Source of the DNA: an uncultured Bacteroidota bacterium | GTDB taxonomy: Bacteria > Bacteroidota > Bacteroidia > Flavobacteriales > Flavobacteriaceae | Assembly (NCBI GenBank): GCA_903838055.1 | Contig: CAILWV010000044.1 | Span: forward strand, 1 to 64,000 | Length of the DNA stretch: 64,000 bases | Direction of reading: 5' to 3' | In this document: in pieces, positions 1 through 9,164 of the stretch | How the letters are laid out: each line of letters begins with the position of its first letter | Numbering within the stretch: the first letter of the stretch is position 1 | Position numbers and translations under genes: made by a program | Notes under the pieces: generated by a model | What the model was told of the DNA's origin: nothing | The model's database searches: none | What the model saw: the letters and a program-made list of their open reading frames with translations, nothing else

Positions 1-30
1 AACGCCAAACCAAATGCATCAGCAAAGTAA
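1..30 (+). CDS. possible C-terminal end of an upstream gene (partial)
   Basis: Frame 1 reads nine codons (N-A-K-P-N-A-S-A-K) and then TAA at 28-30. A strong hairpin follows 27 bases later, as expected at the end of a transcription unit. The stretch is too short to identify, and it could equally be non-coding. Confidence 0.3.
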   Translation, partial: NAKPNASAK

Positions 31-57
31 ATTAAAAATTAAAACCTATAAAACTAA

Positions 58-89
58 AAACAGCACCAAAAACGTTTTTGATGCTGTTT
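58..89. terminator. hairpin terminator upstream of sprE
   Basis: A near-perfect palindrome has arms AAACAGCA and TGCTGTTT around an inner CAAAAAC/GTTTTTG, with one C/A mismatch. A-rich and T-rich flanks would let it work on either strand. It probably ends the gene that stops at base 30 and separates it from sprE. Confidence 0.6.
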
Positions 90-452
90 AATTTATCTAT
101 TTTTGTCTAATAATCTGTATCGATTATTTAGGACTAGTCATTTATAAGATATTTATTTAGTGTCTCTTAATACAATTATTTTTAAATGTATTAAATTTAT
201 GTTTATCGACTAACATTTAGTACCATTATCAATATTTCATTGTTAATAGTAATCCAAACGATTTTAAAAAATAATAGTATTAACGCCTTAATATTTTGAT
301 TTAAAAAATATAATAATGAATAAAATATTAAGTAGTTCTTTATTTTTCTTACTTAAAAAAATGGTTTATTTTTTTTAAGTATCAAAAAGAAACGTATTTT
401 TACCAGTTAGTTATACTAAAATAGTTTTTTTTTAGTTAATTATTAAAACGCT
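90..452. other. AT-rich intergenic region before sprE
   Basis: This 363-base gap is extremely AT-rich and shows no credible ORF. It holds a 10-bp perfect inverted repeat, ACTTAAAAAA (351-360) with TTTTTTAAGT (371-380), about 70 bases before the sprE start. I see no clear TAnnTTTG promoter box. The sprE promoter must lie here, but I cannot place it. Confidence 0.5.
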
Positions 453-3299
453 TTGCAATTGAAAACAAGTACTCTTACCTATAGCATCCTAATTACAATA
501 GCACTTTTTTTTGTAGCGTGTTCTACAAAAAAAAACACTTTTGTATCAAGAAATTATAATGCCTTAACAACTAAAGATAATGTTCTTTACAATGGAAATA
601 TTGCATTAGAAAAAGGAATTATAGATTTAAAATCTCAATATAAAGATAATTTTTGGGAGATTCTTCCTGTTGAGCGAATGCAAATATCAGAAGAGCAAAT
701 GTTACCAGGGCAAACTAAAAACCCAAATTTCGAAAAAGCAGAAACTAAAGCAACCAAGGCTATACAAAAACACTCTATGAATATTGATGGTTCAGAAAAA
801 AACCCTCAAATGGATGAAGCACATTTATTGCTAGGAAAAACAAGATATTACGACCAACGTTTTGTCCCTGCATTAGAAGCATTTAACTACATTTTATACA
901 AATATCCAACTAGTGATAAAATTCATGAAATAAAAATTTGGAGAGAAAAAACCAACATGCGAATGGATAATGACGCAACAGCTGTTGTAAATCTTAAAAA
1001 ATTACTTGCAGAAATTAAATTTAAAGATCAAATTTTTGCAGATGCAAATGCAGCAATAGCTCAAGCTTATATAAATTTAGATGAAAAGAAAAATGCTATA
1101 GCAAAGTTGAAAATCGCAACAGAATTCACAAAATCTAACGAAGAAAAAGCAAGATACCGATTTATTGAAGCTCAAATTTATGAGCAATTGGGATACAAAG
1201 ATAGTGCTTATGCAAAATATCAAGAAGTAATTGATATGAAACGTAAATCAGCTAGGCAATATATTATTCAAGCACAAGCACACTTAGCTTCTCAATTTGA
1301 TTTTAAAAAAGGAGATACCTTAGCTTTTATAGAAAAATATAGAATATTATTAAAAGATAGAGAAAACCGACCATTTCTAGATGTATTAAATCACCAAATG
1401 GCTTTGTTTTATGATAAACAAAAAAAATCAAAAACTGCCATACTTTATTACAACAAGTCTCTAAGAAAAAAATCGGACGATAGATATTTAATTGCTTCCA
1501 ACTATAGAAACTTAGCCGATATTTATTTTAATAATGCAAAATATGTAGTAGCAGGTAAATATTTTGATAGTACATTAACTGCATTAAATTCAAAATCTAG
1601 AGAGTTTAAATTAATTAATAAGAAGAGAGAAAACTTAGAAGATGTAATAAAATTTGAAGGTATTGCGCAACGTAATGATAGTATTTTAAAAATTGCTAAT
1701 TTATCTAAAGAAGGAAAAGAAAAATATTTTAAAGACTATATTGCTACTTTAAAAAAGGAGGAAGCAAAAAAATTAGAACTTGCTAAAAAAGCTGCAAAAG
1801 AGAATGCCATTGCCGAAGCAAATAAAGATTCTAACAGTAAAGATTCGGGAGCTGATAATGCTTCTTTATCTAAAAATACAATCACAAAACCGATAACGCC
1901 AATTTCATTAAATCCAGATTCAGGAAACACTTTTTATTTTTATAATCCATCAACGGTTGCTTTTGGAGTTGTAGAATTTAAGAAAAAATGGGGAGATCGC
2001 GCACATGTATTAAATTGGAGATTAGCAAAAGAAGCAGTTAAAGAAGATAAAAATTCCGAAGACACAAAAAATCCTGATTCTGAAGGCGACCAAACAAAAG
2101 AAGTAAATGAAAAGTTTTCTACCAATTTCTATTTGAAACAAATTCCATCTTCTACTAAAATTCTAGATAGTATTGCCAAAGATCGAAATTTTGCCTACTA
2201 TCAACTTGGAGTTATTTATAAAGAAAAGTTTAAAGAATATAAAAGGGCAGCCGATAAGCTAGAAAAATTATTAGATAATAAGCCAGAAGAACGACTTATT
2301 TTGCCTTCGATGTATAATTTATATAAAATTTATGAAATTATTGATAAGGATAAAGCTCTTGCTATGAAAGCTAAAATATTAGCTCAATTTCCAGATTCAC
2401 GTTATGCTCAAATTTTGAGTAATTCTGGATCAGGAAATTTAGCAAGTACTTCACCTGAAATCGCATACGACTTGCTATATAAAGAATTCGAAAATGAAAA
2501 ATATCGAGAAGTTCTTCCTAAAACTGAAGCAGCAATTGAGCAGTTTACAGGTGAAGAAATGCTGCCAAAATTCGAACTGCTAAAGGCTAATGTTGTAGGA
2601 AAATTAAAAGGAGTAGCAGAATTAAAAAAAGCACTTAATTATGTAGCATTGACTTATCCTAATAGCGAAGAAGGAAAATCTACAGAGGTTTATATTGCAA
2701 CAAAAATCCCGTATTTAGAATCTCTTTCTTTTAATTCAGAATTTCCATTATCCTGGAATATACTTTATAAAGCCGATGATTTAAATAATAAAAACACCAA
2801 AGTTATTTTAGAAAAAATAACCAAGTTTGCAAAAGTGAGAACAATAGAAAGATTAACCGTTTCAACAGATCTTTACACAATTGATAAAAACTTTTTTGTG
2901 ATTCATGGAATAAAAAGCCCTGAAAGTGCAAAAGGGATTGAGCAGGTATTGAAAGAATATAAAGATTATAAAATTTCTGAACCAGGCATTATTATTTCAA
3001 GCGAAAATTATAAAGTGGTTCAGGTTAAAAAAAATATTGACGATTATGTTGCAGGAGACTGGTTGAACAAGCCAATAGTTCCTATACAGCGAGATATTGC
3101 AGTTCCTGAAACAAAATCGTCAAACAATAAAAACAGTGATGAAACACCTGGTGATGAAGGGCAGAGTGACCAACAACCGGCAGCATTTAAAGGAAAACAA
3201 AAGACAGATACACCTCAAATGGATACCAATCCAACAGACACTAATTTGGATAATACACCTCCGAATTCAGAAAACGCCGGTTTTCCAAAAAAACCATAA
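453..3299 (+). CDS. sprE: SprE/PorW, T9SS and gliding TPR lipoprotein
   Basis: The 948-residue product starts at TTG. It has a type II signal peptide with lipobox FVAC, so Cys23 is the lipidated residue. TPR-like helical repeats cover roughly residues 110-400. Lys/Glu-rich low-complexity stretches lie near 435-480 and 535-560, more helical repeats near 580-760, and a polar Asn/Pro/Gln/Thr-rich tail from about 885. Length and architecture match SprE of Flavobacterium johnsoniae and PorW of Porphyromonas gingivalis, which the type IX secretion system needs. The product should sit in the periplasm, anchored to a membrane lipid. A bactofilin gene follows after 6 bases and the ATP synthase genes come next, as I recall for flavobacteria. 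The TTG start is inferred from the signal peptide. Confidence 0.85.
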   Translation: MQLKTSTLTYSILITIALFFVACSTKKNTFVSRNYNALTTKDNVLYNGNIALEKGIIDLKSQYKDNFWEILPVERMQISEEQMLPGQTKNPNFEKAETKATKAIQKHSMNIDGSEKNPQMDEAHLLLGKTRYYDQRFVPALEAFNYILYKYPTSDKIHEIKIWREKTNMRMDNDATAVVNLKKLLAEIKFKDQIFADANAAIAQAYINLDEKKNAIAKLKIATEFTKSNEEKARYRFIEAQIYEQLGYKDSAYAKYQEVIDMKRKSARQYIIQAQAHLASQFDFKKGDTLAFIEKYRILLKDRENRPFLDVLNHQMALFYDKQKKSKTAILYYNKSLRKKSDDRYLIASNYRNLADIYFNNAKYVVAGKYFDSTLTALNSKSREFKLINKKRENLEDVIKFEGIAQRNDSILKIANLSKEGKEKYFKDYIATLKKEEAKKLELAKKAAKENAIAEANKDSNSKDSGADNASLSKNTITKPITPISLNPDSGNTFYFYNPSTVAFGVVEFKKKWGDRAHVLNWRLAKEAVKEDKNSEDTKNPDSEGDQTKEVNEKFSTNFYLKQIPSSTKILDSIAKDRNFAYYQLGVIYKEKFKEYKRAADKLEKLLDNKPEERLILPSMYNLYKIYEIIDKDKALAMKAKILAQFPDSRYAQILSNSGSGNLASTSPEIAYDLLYKEFENEKYREVLPKTEAAIEQFTGEEMLPKFELLKANVVGKLKGVAELKKALNYVALTYPNSEEGKSTEVYIATKIPYLESLSFNSEFPLSWNILYKADDLNNKNTKVILEKITKFAKVRTIERLTVSTDLYTIDKNFFVIHGIKSPESAKGIEQVLKEYKDYKISEPGIIISSENYKVVQVKKNIDDYVAGDWLNKPIVPIQRDIAVPETKSSNNKNSDETPGDEGQSDQQPAAFKGKQKTDTPQMDTNPTDTNLDNTPPNSENAGFPKKP

Positions 3300-3305
3300 T
3301 TTACT

Positions 3306-3710
3306 ATGTTCGATAAAAAACCAAAATCATATACCGACCTGTTAGGGAAGACTAATCGAATTGTTGAAGGAACTACAATTAAAGGAGATATTTCTTCTCC
3401 CGCTGATTTTAGATTAGATGGTCATTTAGTTGGAAATTTCGAATCAAAAGGGAAACTTGTTATTGGTCCTGCAGGAAGTGTTACTGGTGATATAGTTTGT
3501 AAAACCTGTGATATTGAAGGAAAATTTAAAGGTAAAATTCAGGTGACCGAACTCCTTAATTTAAAATTAAAAGCAAGTGTTCATGGTGAAGTAGTTTGTG
3601 GAAAACTATCTGTAGAGCCCGGAGCCGACTTCAGTGCAAGTTGCATTATGCGACCGAACACGAAAAATAACCAATTAAATGAAATCCCTGTTGCCGAAAA
3701 AAAAGCCTAA
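3306..3710 (+). CDS. bactofilin family cytoskeletal protein
   Basis: The 134-residue protein is a single bactofilin (DUF583) domain at about residues 14-115. It shows the repeating short beta-strand pattern of a right-handed beta-helix (GDISSPADF, GHLVGNFES, GSVTGDIV, GKFKGKI, ASVHGEVV, each separated by about 17-18 residues). Bactofilins polymerise into filaments that scaffold envelope machinery. The gene starts 6 bases after sprE and overlaps atpZ by 32 bases, so it belongs to the same transcript. Whether it helps position gliding or secretion machinery is inference. The family call is firm. Confidence 0.88.
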   Translation: MFDKKPKSYTDLLGKTNRIVEGTTIKGDISSPADFRLDGHLVGNFESKGKLVIGPAGSVTGDIVCKTCDIEGKFKGKIQVTELLNLKLKASVHGEVVCGKLSVEPGADFSASCIMRPNTKNNQLNEIPVAEKKA

Positions 3711-3912
3711 TAAATGGCTCGCACTAATTAATATTCCTATTCAAATGGGAGTAGTGATTTTTCTTTTTTCGTATCTCGGAAATTGGTTAGATGAAAAATA
3801 TCCTAATCCAAACAGCTTATTTGTAAAGGTATTTACCCTTATTGGAGTTGCTCTAGCTTTTTATAATATTAATAGACAATTAAAAGAAATTAATGAAGCA
3901 GATGATTTATAA
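3679..3912 (+). CDS. atpZ: AtpZ/AtpI-family ATP synthase accessory protein
   Basis: The 77-residue protein has a Lys-rich N-terminus (KKKPNK), two membrane helices (about residues 17-35 and 47-64) and a charged C-terminus. This is the plan of the AtpZ/AtpI family, small proteins encoded just before atpB and linked to F0 assembly or Mg2+/Ca2+ handling. The middle segment GNWLDEKYPNPN is typical. The ATG lies inside the bactofilin gene (32-base overlap) in another frame, which suggests translational coupling. Confidence 0.8.
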   Translation: MKSLLPKKKPNKWLALINIPIQMGVVIFLFSYLGNWLDEKYPNPNSLFVKVFTLIGVALAFYNINRQLKEINEADDL

Positions 3913-4318
3913 TTCCAAAATTAAAGAATACCAACCAATTTTTGAAATTCTTCTCACTTCATTAGTCGCTTTCTTAGTTCATAAATTAGCTTTCTTTTTT
4001 TTGGATTATAGTACTATTGAAAACAGTTTCCAGTACACGCTTTTTCAGGTATACTCCTTTTTTTTAATTTGTTCTATTTTCATTGTTTTAATTTTAATAC
4101 AAGTTAAAAAAAGAGATATTAATAATGTTGGAAACGGCTTCCTATTACTAACACTTCTTAAAATTGGTATTGCTTTTATTTTTGCAAATCCAATAGTTTC
4201 TTCTACAAGTAAATTTAAAGAAATGGAACGCATGGATTTCTTTATAGTATTTGCTGTATTTTTAACAATAGAAACCGTTGTAACTATTAGAATATTAAAT
4301 AATAAGCAACAAAACTGA
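3893..4318 (+). CDS. small four-helix membrane protein upstream of atpB
   Basis: The 141-residue protein has four predicted membrane helices (about 18-38, 48-68, 80-98 and 113-133). It overlaps atpZ by 20 bases; an ATG at 3902 would give an 11-base overlap and is equally plausible. Its place between atpZ and atpB resembles that of AtpI in other phyla, and flavobacterial operons carry a comparable poorly characterised membrane protein here (I believe the DUF6168 family). A role in F0 assembly is inferred from position only. Confidence 0.65.
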   Translation: MKQMIYNSKIKEYQPIFEILLTSLVAFLVHKLAFFFLDYSTIENSFQYTLFQVYSFFLICSIFIVLILIQVKKRDINNVGNGFLLLTLLKIGIAFIFANPIVSSTSKFKEMERMDFFIVFAVFLTIETVVTIRILNNKQQN

Positions 4319-4357
4319 ATAAAATCAACTATTACCCCAAAAAATAATAAATTATAC

Positions 4358-4387
4358 TTTTGCATATTAATAAAAAATGTACCTTTG
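4358..4387 (+). promoter_or_regulatory. Bacteroidota-type promoter before atpB
   Basis: TTTTG at 4358-4362 serves as the -33 box and TACCTTTG at 4380-4387 matches the -7 consensus TAnnTTTG, with a 17-base spacer. The -33 box itself lies in another consensus match, TACTTTTG (4355-4362). The second site would start transcription near 4394, about 33 bases before the atpB ATG. The core ATP synthase genes can therefore be transcribed independently of sprE. Confidence 0.6.
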
Positions 4388-4426
4388 CACCAAATTTCAA
4401 AGTAGAATTTAAGTTAATATTCAGTT

Positions 4427-5566
4427 ATGGTGTTTTCAAAAAAATCGATTCCGTTTTTTATAGCAATTCTAATAGCATTTTTACCTTTAAATGGTAAAGC
4501 AATTACTCAAGATACTGTAGCAGTAAAAAAAGAAGTTATTGCTGTTGAAAAAAAGGAAATTAAAGACGAAGCTGCCGAAAAGCAAGAAAAAATAGATGAA
4601 GTTATTGGCCACCACGTTTTAGACGGTCATAGTTTTTCGATTTTTGCAGACGAAGCTGAAAATGCACATTATGGATTCTCATTGCCAATTATTCTATGGG
4701 ATAATGGTATTCAATTATTTTCTTCCTCTAAATTCCATAACGGTGAATCAGTAGCTGAATCTAATGGAAATTACTATTTTTTACACCACGAAAAAATATA
4801 TAAAACAGATTCTGCCGGAAATTTAAAAACTGAATTAGTAGAGGGAGAAGAGCATGTTACCAATGAACAACCATTAGATTTTTCAATTACTAAAGGAGTG
4901 CTAACTATTATAGTGGTGGCAATATTAATGTTATTATTATTTGTTAGTTTGGCTAAGTCTTATGCAAAAAACGGAGGAATCTCTTCTGGAGTTGGACGCT
5001 TTTTTGAACCAATTGTTTTGTACGTTCGTGACGAAATTGCAATTCCAAATATTGGTGAAAAACACTATAAAAAATACATGAGCTTTTTATTAACCATTTT
5101 CTTTTTTATCTGGTTTTTAAATATTTTCGGATTAACTCCACTAGGAATTAATGTTACAGGAAACATTGCAGTAACTGCAGGATTGGCAATTATTACCTAT
5201 TTAATAACAACCTTTACTGCTAAAAAAGATTATTGGATGCATATTTTTTGGATGCCTGGAGTTCCAGTGCCTATGAAACTTATATTAGCTCCAATTGAAT
5301 TATTGGGAACAATTATCAAGCCATTTTCACTTATGATACGTTTGTATGCAAATATTTTTGCTGGCCATATTGTATTGATGAGTTTAGTTGCATTGATGTT
5401 TATTTTTCACAACTGGGTAGGAAGTAGTATGTCATTTTTATTGTCATTTGCAATTTCATTAATTGAAATACTTGTGGCATTATTACAAGCATACATATTT
5501 ACCATGTTATCTGCTTTATATTTTGGAGCTGCTTCAGAGGAGCACCACCATGATGAAGCACATTAG
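4427..5566 (+). CDS. atpB: ATP synthase F0 subunit a
   Basis: Subunit a forms the proton half-channels of the F1F0 ATP synthase in the inner membrane. The motif IRLYANIFAGH carries the essential arginine (Arg305), and five to six membrane helices fill residues 155-370. At 379 residues it is much longer than the E. coli protein. The extra N-terminus (about 1-150) has a signal-like hydrophobic start, a Lys/Glu-rich stretch and a periplasmic-looking section, as I recall for Bacteroidota. A His-rich tail (EEHHHDEAH) ends the protein. It is first in the promoter-proximal atpBEFH-x-AG order. Confidence 0.95.
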   Translation: MVFSKKSIPFFIAILIAFLPLNGKAITQDTVAVKKEVIAVEKKEIKDEAAEKQEKIDEVIGHHVLDGHSFSIFADEAENAHYGFSLPIILWDNGIQLFSSSKFHNGESVAESNGNYYFLHHEKIYKTDSAGNLKTELVEGEEHVTNEQPLDFSITKGVLTIIVVAILMLLLFVSLAKSYAKNGGISSGVGRFFEPIVLYVRDEIAIPNIGEKHYKKYMSFLLTIFFFIWFLNIFGLTPLGINVTGNIAVTAGLAIITYLITTFTAKKDYWMHIFWMPGVPVPMKLILAPIELLGTIIKPFSLMIRLYANIFAGHIVLMSLVALMFIFHNWVGSSMSFLLSFAISLIEILVALLQAYIFTMLSALYFGAASEEHHHDEAH

Positions 5567-5602
5567 AATGTAGATTTTAGAATTTATTAGCATTATTATT
5601 AA

Positions 5603-5848
<246 letters not shown>

Positions 5849-5856
5849 AAAAAATT

Positions 5857-5885
5857 AAAAGCCATAACGGTTGGTTATGGCTTTT
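5857..5885 (+). terminator. attenuator-like hairpin between atpE and atpF
   Basis: Twelve-base perfect arms (AAAAGCCATAAC at 5857-5868 and its complement at 5874-5885) enclose a 5-base loop, and an AT-rich stretch follows. It begins 8 bases after the atpE stop, inside the operon. It probably ends part of the transcripts or protects their 3' ends, raising atpE mRNA relative to atpF onward. Confidence 0.6.
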
Positions 5886-5918
5886 ATTTAAAATTTAAAA
5901 CTAAAGAATAAATATATT

Positions 5919-6419
5919 ATGGATAAGTTAATAAATGATTTTTCGTTTGGATTGTTTATCTGGCAAACAGTAATCTTTTTAGGATTAATTTTCCTTTTGA
6001 AAAAATTTGCATGGAAACCAATTTTGGATGCAGTTAACGAAAGAGAAGAAGGGATAAAAAATGCTTTACTATCTGCCGAAAGTGCAAAAAAAGAAATGCA
6101 AAATCTTAAATCGGATAATGAGAAATTATTAGCCGAAGCAAGAGCAGAACGCGATTCATTAATGAAAGAAGCTCGTGAAATTAAAGATAAAATGATTAAC
6201 GATGCTAAAACCGAAGCGCAAGCAGCTGGAGAGAAAATGATTGCTCAAGCAAAAGCAGCTATTGAAAGCGAAAAAAATGCAGCAATGACCGACTTGAAAA
6301 ACCAAGTTTCTTCATTGTCTTTAGAAATTGCAGAGAAAGTATTAAGAGATGAATTATCTAACAAAGAATCTCAAACTAAATTAGTTGAGAAAATGTTGGG
6401 TGACGCTAAATTAAACTAA
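5919..6419 (+). CDS. atpF: ATP synthase F0 subunit b
   Basis: The 166-residue protein has one N-terminal membrane helix (about 10-27) ending at KKFAWKPI, followed by a long charged, Ala/Glu/Lys-rich helix (about 40-150) that would form the peripheral-stalk coiled coil. Length and layout are standard for subunit b. It lies between the hairpin downstream of atpE and atpH, from which it is separated by 5 bases. Confidence 0.94.
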   Translation: MDKLINDFSFGLFIWQTVIFLGLIFLLKKFAWKPILDAVNEREEGIKNALLSAESAKKEMQNLKSDNEKLLAEARAERDSLMKEAREIKDKMINDAKTEAQAAGEKMIAQAKAAIESEKNAAMTDLKNQVSSLSLEIAEKVLRDELSNKESQTKLVEKMLGDAKLN

Positions 6420-6424
6420 TCATT

Positions 6425-6952
6425 ATGTCTAGAGCAGCGATTAGATACGCCAAAGCAATATTAGACATTGCTCAAACTTCTGGAAAAGCAGATGCTGTAA
6501 ATAACGATATGAAATCTATTGTTAATGCAGTATCCGAAAGTAGAGATTTAAAAGATTTTCTAAACAGTCCTATTATTAAAATAGATGTAAAAAAATCGGC
6601 TTTATCAGAAATATTTTCAAATGTTCAAAACGAAACTAATAGTTTGTTTCACCTGTTATTTGAAAATAAAAGATTTGAAATCCTAGAAGCAATTGCAATT
6701 CAATACAATAGATTGTTTGACGAAAGTAACGGAATAGAAGTTGCTAAAGTAACTACAGCTTTCCCTATTACTCCAGAGTTAGAAACTAAAGTATTGGCTA
6801 AAATAGCTGAGTTTTCAAATAAAAAAATTACTATTCAAAATTTAGTAGATCCAACAATTATAGGAGGTTTTATTTTGAGAGTTGGAGACCAACAATACAA
6901 TGCTTCTGTTGCAAGTAAATTAAACGAATTAAAAAGAGAGTTTGCTAATTAA
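6425..6952 (+). CDS. atpH: ATP synthase F1 subunit delta
   Basis: The 175-residue OSCP/delta protein links the peripheral stalk to the top of F1. The N-terminal helical domain begins RAAIRYAKAILDIA, and the C-terminal section has the family-typical VDPTIIGGFILRVGDQQYNAS. Start and length are normal. The stop codon at 6952 lies 2 bases before the next ATG, so the unusual exported gene that follows is tightly coupled to it. Confidence 0.93.
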   Translation: MSRAAIRYAKAILDIAQTSGKADAVNNDMKSIVNAVSESRDLKDFLNSPIIKIDVKKSALSEIFSNVQNETNSLFHLLFENKRFEILEAIAIQYNRLFDESNGIEVAKVTTAFPITPELETKVLAKIAEFSNKKITIQNLVDPTIIGGFILRVGDQQYNASVASKLNELKREFAN

Positions 6953-6954
6953 TT

Positions 6955-7503
6955 ATGAAAAAAGCAATTGCATTTTTATTTTTATTTGTTTCTTTTTTAG
7001 GTTATTCTCAAAAGATTAAACTTAAAGATGGAGTAATATTAGTTGACAAAGTTGAGTACATTAAACTAAGAGAAGATAAAGTTTCTAGAAGATGTTATAT
7101 TATTTCTAATTTGAAAGGAGAGGATATTTTATACATTAAAGGAATGGATTATTACGATCCAGCAGAGGTAAAACCTACAACACCAGGATATTATTCTGAT
7201 GGTAAAGTTTTTTATTTTGAAGTTCTATCCGCAGATTTAAATACAATCTATTTTGAAAATCGTCCTTCAGGATCTCCTTTTAATAGTCTTTATACTGAAA
7301 ATACCATTTCAAATTTATTTAATGGTGAAGCAATAAATAGTGACGGAACTTTAAATTTAGAAAAATTAGAAATTCTATCAAAAAAAATAGGATTTGAGTT
7401 TTCTAAAAAAAGAGATGCAATAAACAATCAAAGAAGTAACAATACAATTATAATAAAAGAAGAGCCTAGAAGATCAGGCGTTAATATAAACATAGGTAGA
7501 TAA
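6955..7503 (+). CDS. exported protein of unknown function inside the ATP synthase operon
   Basis: The 182-residue protein has a clear signal peptide ([19 protein letters not shown], cleavage after about residue 19). The mature part is mixed beta/alpha with no motif I recognise and ends in a basic, Asn-rich tail. It is not an ATP synthase subunit. It begins 2 bases after atpH and stops 10 bases before atpA, where other bacteria have nothing. Its codon use and AT content look like those of its neighbours. It is probably carried along in the operon rather than part of the enzyme, but that is a guess. Confidence 0.7.
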   Translation: MKKAIAFLFLFVSFLGYSQKIKLKDGVILVDKVEYIKLREDKVSRRCYIISNLKGEDILYIKGMDYYDPAEVKPTTPGYYSDGKVFYFEVLSADLNTIYFENRPSGSPFNSLYTENTISNLFNGEAINSDGTLNLEKLEILSKKIGFEFSKKRDAINNQRSNNTIIIKEEPRRSGVNINIGR

Positions 7504-7513
7504 TTATACTATT

Positions 7514-9091
7514 ATGGCAGAAATTAAACCAGCTGAAATTACAGCAATATTAAAGAAACAATTATCTGGTTTTGAATCAGGTGCAAGTTTAGAAGAAGTA
7601 GGAACTGTACTTCAAGTGGGTGATGGTATCGCTCGTGTTTACGGTTTATCCAATGCTCAATATGGTGAGTTAGTACAATTCGACAACGGATTAGAAGCTA
7701 TTGTATTGAACTTAGAAGAAGATAACGTTGGGGTGGTACTTTTAGGACCATCTACTGGAATCCGTGAGGGTTCAACAGTAAAAAGAACACAACGTATTGC
7801 TTCCCTAAAAGTTGGGGAACAAATTGTTGGTCGTGTTGTAAATACTCTTGGAGAACCAATTGATGGTAAAGGACCAATCGGTGGTGAACTATATGACATG
7901 CCATTAGAAAGAAAAGCTCCTGGAGTTATCTTTCGTCAACCAGTTACTGAACCATTACAAACCGGTATTAAAGCAGTAGATGCTATGATTCCTGTAGGTC
8001 GTGGACAACGTGAGTTGGTTATTGGTGACCGTCAAACAGGTAAATCAACTGTTTGTATTGACACTATCTTAAATCAAAAAGAATTTTATGATGCTGGAAA
8101 ACCAGTATTTTGTATCTATGTTGCTATCGGACAAAAAGCTTCGACAGTAGCAGGAATTGCAAAAATGTTGGAAGAAAAAGGAGCAATGGCTTATACAGTA
8201 ATTGTAGCAGCCAACGCATCTGATCCAGCACCAATGCAGGTATATGCACCAATGGCCGGAGCTGCAATCGGAGAATATTTTCGTGATTCAGGTCGTCCAG
8301 CTTTAATTGTTTATGATGATTTATCTAAACAAGCAGTTGCTTACCGTGAGGTATCTCTTTTACTAAGAAGACCTCCAGGTCGTGAGGCTTATCCTGGTGA
8401 CGTTTTTTACTTACACTCTCGTTTATTAGAAAGAGCTTGTAAAGTAATTGCTGATGATGATATTGCTAAAAACATGAACGACTTGCCAGATACTTTAAAA
8501 GGTATCGTAAAAGGTGGAGGATCATTAACAGCTTTACCAATTATTGAAACACAAGCGGGTGACGTTTCTGCATATATCCCAACCAACGTAATTTCGATTA
8601 CTGATGGACAAATCTTCTTAGATGGTGATTTATTCAACTCTGGAGTTCGTCCTGCTATTAACGTAGGTATTTCTGTATCTCGTGTTGGTGGTAATGCACA
8701 AATTAAATCGATGAAAAAAGTAGCGGGTACTTTAAAATTAGACCAAGCACAATACCGTGAGTTAGAAGCTTTCGCAAAATTTGGTTCTGATTTAGATGCT
8801 GTAACTTTAAACGTAATTGAAAAAGGAAAAAGAAATGTTGAGATTTTGAAACAAAACCTTAACGATCCATATACAGTTGAAGATCAAGTTGCTATTATTT
8901 ATGCTGGTTCTAAAAATTTATTGAGAAATGTACCAGTAAATAAAGTAAAAGAATTTGAAAAAGATTTCTTAGAATATTTAAATAATACTCATAGAGATAC
9001 TTTAGATGCTTTAAAAGCTGGAAAATTAGATGATACCATTACAGGTGTAATTGAAAAAGCTGCTGGAGAAATTTCTGCAAAATATAATTAA
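7514..9091 (+). CDS. atpA: ATP synthase F1 subunit alpha
   Basis: The 525-residue alpha subunit has an N-terminal beta-barrel (about 25-95), a nucleotide-binding domain with Walker A GDRQTGKS (171-178), the conserved [21 protein letters not shown] segment split across about 295-315, and the helical C-terminal domain. Together with beta subunits it forms the catalytic hexamer, holding non-catalytic nucleotide sites. Length and start are standard. Confidence 0.97.
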   Translation: MAEIKPAEITAILKKQLSGFESGASLEEVGTVLQVGDGIARVYGLSNAQYGELVQFDNGLEAIVLNLEEDNVGVVLLGPSTGIREGSTVKRTQRIASLKVGEQIVGRVVNTLGEPIDGKGPIGGELYDMPLERKAPGVIFRQPVTEPLQTGIKAVDAMIPVGRGQRELVIGDRQTGKSTVCIDTILNQKEFYDAGKPVFCIYVAIGQKASTVAGIAKMLEEKGAMAYTVIVAANASDPAPMQVYAPMAGAAIGEYFRDSGRPALIVYDDLSKQAVAYREVSLLLRRPPGREAYPGDVFYLHSRLLERACKVIADDDIAKNMNDLPDTLKGIVKGGGSLTALPIIETQAGDVSAYIPTNVISITDGQIFLDGDLFNSGVRPAINVGISVSRVGGNAQIKSMKKVAGTLKLDQAQYRELEAFAKFGSDLDAVTLNVIEKGKRNVEILKQNLNDPYTVEDQVAIIYAGSKNLLRNVPVNKVKEFEKDFLEYLNNTHRDTLDALKAGKLDDTITGVIEKAAGEISAKYN

Positions 9092-9164
9092 TTAGGTTAA
9101 AAAGGTTCTGGGTTATAGGTATAAGTCCTAAAGCCCAGAATTCAAAACCCAATACCAAAATAAA

